This document shows positions 25,223 to 25,927 of a stretch of 25,927 nt of DNA, piece after piece. How positions within the stretch are numbered: position 1 is the first letter of the stretch; the number at the start of each line of letters is the position of its first letter. The notes beneath the pieces are model-generated. The model had not been told where the DNA came from and searched no databases. It was given only the letters and a program-made list of their open reading frames with translations. This stretch comes from Calocera cornea HHB12733 (lineage: Eukaryota; Basidiomycota; Dacrymycetes; Dacrymycetales; Dacrymycetaceae), in the NCBI GenBank assembly GCA_001632435.1, contig KV424003.1, positions 1 through 25,927 of the forward strand, given 5' to 3'. Made by a program: the position numbers and the translations under genes.

Positions 25223-25255
25223 CTCTGCACCTCTGCACTCCGCAGAGGTGCAGAG
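25223..25255. repeat. perfect 14-bp inverted repeat with 5-nt loop
   Basis: CTCTGCACCTCTGC at 25223-25236 pairs with GCAGAGGTGCAGAG at 25242-25255, loop ACTCC. Each arm also holds a partial 8-bp tandem repeat (GCAGAGGT). No gene is next to it, so it may be a terminator, a cruciform or part of a small transposon remnant. Confidence 0.75.
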
Positions 25256-25858
25256 GTGCATAGATTACAAATTTAATCCCGTTTGCTTCCGTGTCCGCGT
25301 CGCCGGCAAAGCAGCTGAGACCCAAAGGGTCGTTGATAACCGGACACCCTATGTGTGTGTCTGTCAACGTTGGCACTGATGTCCAACAATGAACATCGCG
25401 CCTCTCTGTTCCATTTCTGCTTTACTTTTATCATGTCTCACTACTGTAGTTCTTACTGGGGCTAGGGGGGAGACCCAGGACGGTCCCGTGCATGCGGTGA
25501 GACTGGCCTGGGCTCCCAAATCTGTTCTATTTCGGCAAGCGTGCGACTTACTACTGTCAACCTCATGGCTATCGTTGCATACTGGCTGTTTTGTGCGCGG
25601 ACTTGTCTGTGGGCGAGGGGAAACAGTGATAAGTTGGGTTTTGATTATCGACAGGGTCGCTACGGTTCCCGCTTTCCGTTGTACTGGCAAAACGCACGCC
25701 ACTTTCCCCGTTTTTCGTCTTCTCAGCTCTCCGCTTTTCTCAGCTGCCCTCGCATCGCTTGCTCTTCAACACCTTCGTCGTTACCCTCATCATCCTCAAC
25801 AGCCCGGACGTCCTCTCCTTCTCCCCTTTATTGTCGACGCTGCTGCCTTTCCTTGTAT

Positions 25859-25900
25859 TCTGCTCGGGCTCGGGCATCTACTGCTCGGGCTCAGGCAACT
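25859..25900. repeat. two-copy 21-bp tandem repeat
   Basis: Units at 25859-25879 and 25880-25900 agree at 18 of 21 positions around CTGCTCGGGCTC. If translated in the right frame it would be an in-phase 7-residue repeat, but no start codon is visible. Confidence 0.6.
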
Positions 25901-25927
25901 CTCGCTCGCCTCATCCCCTCCGACTCC

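Larger units (their letters stand above)
24737..25927. other. gene-poor right end; possible leader of a gene beyond the window
   Basis: No open frame here has a motif. From about 25690 the plus strand is strongly pyrimidine-rich, as in fungal promoters and leaders, so a gene may start to the right of 25927; this is a guess. Confidence 0.4.

Noticed and set aside
1..25927. CRISPR arrays, bacterial-type operons, riboswitches
   Set aside because: No spaced direct repeats or bacterial signals; the DNA is clearly fungal nuclear.

Overview
The window is nuclear DNA of a filamentous basidiomycete, most likely an Agaricomycete. The evidence is GC-rich coding DNA, many 48-80 nt introns with GTRNGT-type donors and CTNA/CTGAT-like branch points, TATA boxes close to start codons, and recognisable fungal genes (RPL41, STE14, NmrA-like reductases). 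The order is inferred; no species can be named from the sequence alone.

Layout: (1) 1-1343: gene-poor DNA with the truncated start of a Ty1/copia-type gag and little else. (2) 1344-10232: six copies of one uncharacterised secretory family, here labelled A (1344-2183 -), B (3063-3941 -, broken by an in-frame TAG), C (4461-5555 -), D (6277-7167 +), E (7770-9005 +) and F (9180-10232 -). (3) 11221-22243: a conventional block holding a 796-residue coiled-coil protein gene, two tandem NmrA/isoflavone-reductase-like genes with identical intron positions, an uncharacterised nuclear-looking protein, the micro-gene RPL41 (25 codons, too short for ordinary ORF finding), STE14 (five exons), and a low-complexity Pro/Ser-rich protein gene. 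(4) 22505-24736: two more family copies, G (intact) and H (several frameshifts). (5) 24737-25927: no recognisable gene; a hairpin and a pyrimidine-rich edge.

The most interesting content is the A-H family. Every copy starts with a signal peptide followed by a W-[SN]-F motif, then a G-[GV]-x-x-P-[YFWR]-x-F-[ST]-F-like strand, a GSD-x-x-GF-[GA]-[ST]-GGT motif (ASD in E), a VDTIVPLGxSxR-like strand, and exactly four ectodomain cysteines with nearly fixed spacing (C2-C3 is 24 or 25 residues in all intact copies). Copies A, B, D and G end in a short hydrophobic tail like a GPI-attachment signal. C, E and F instead have a Ser/Thr/Gly-rich stalk, one glycine-rich membrane helix, a basic stop-transfer cluster and a cytoplasmic tail. 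C and F share a tail motif, and E ends with a PPxY motif. The same ectodomain is therefore offered in wall/GPI-anchored and transmembrane forms side by side. A, B and D also share a conserved ~50 bp promoter box at fixed distance from a TATA box. I do not know a function for this family; a role in surface sensing, adhesion or cell-wall biology is inference only.

The middle block looks housekeeping-like and shows no sign of working with the secretory family; G and H lie 12 kb from A-F across it.
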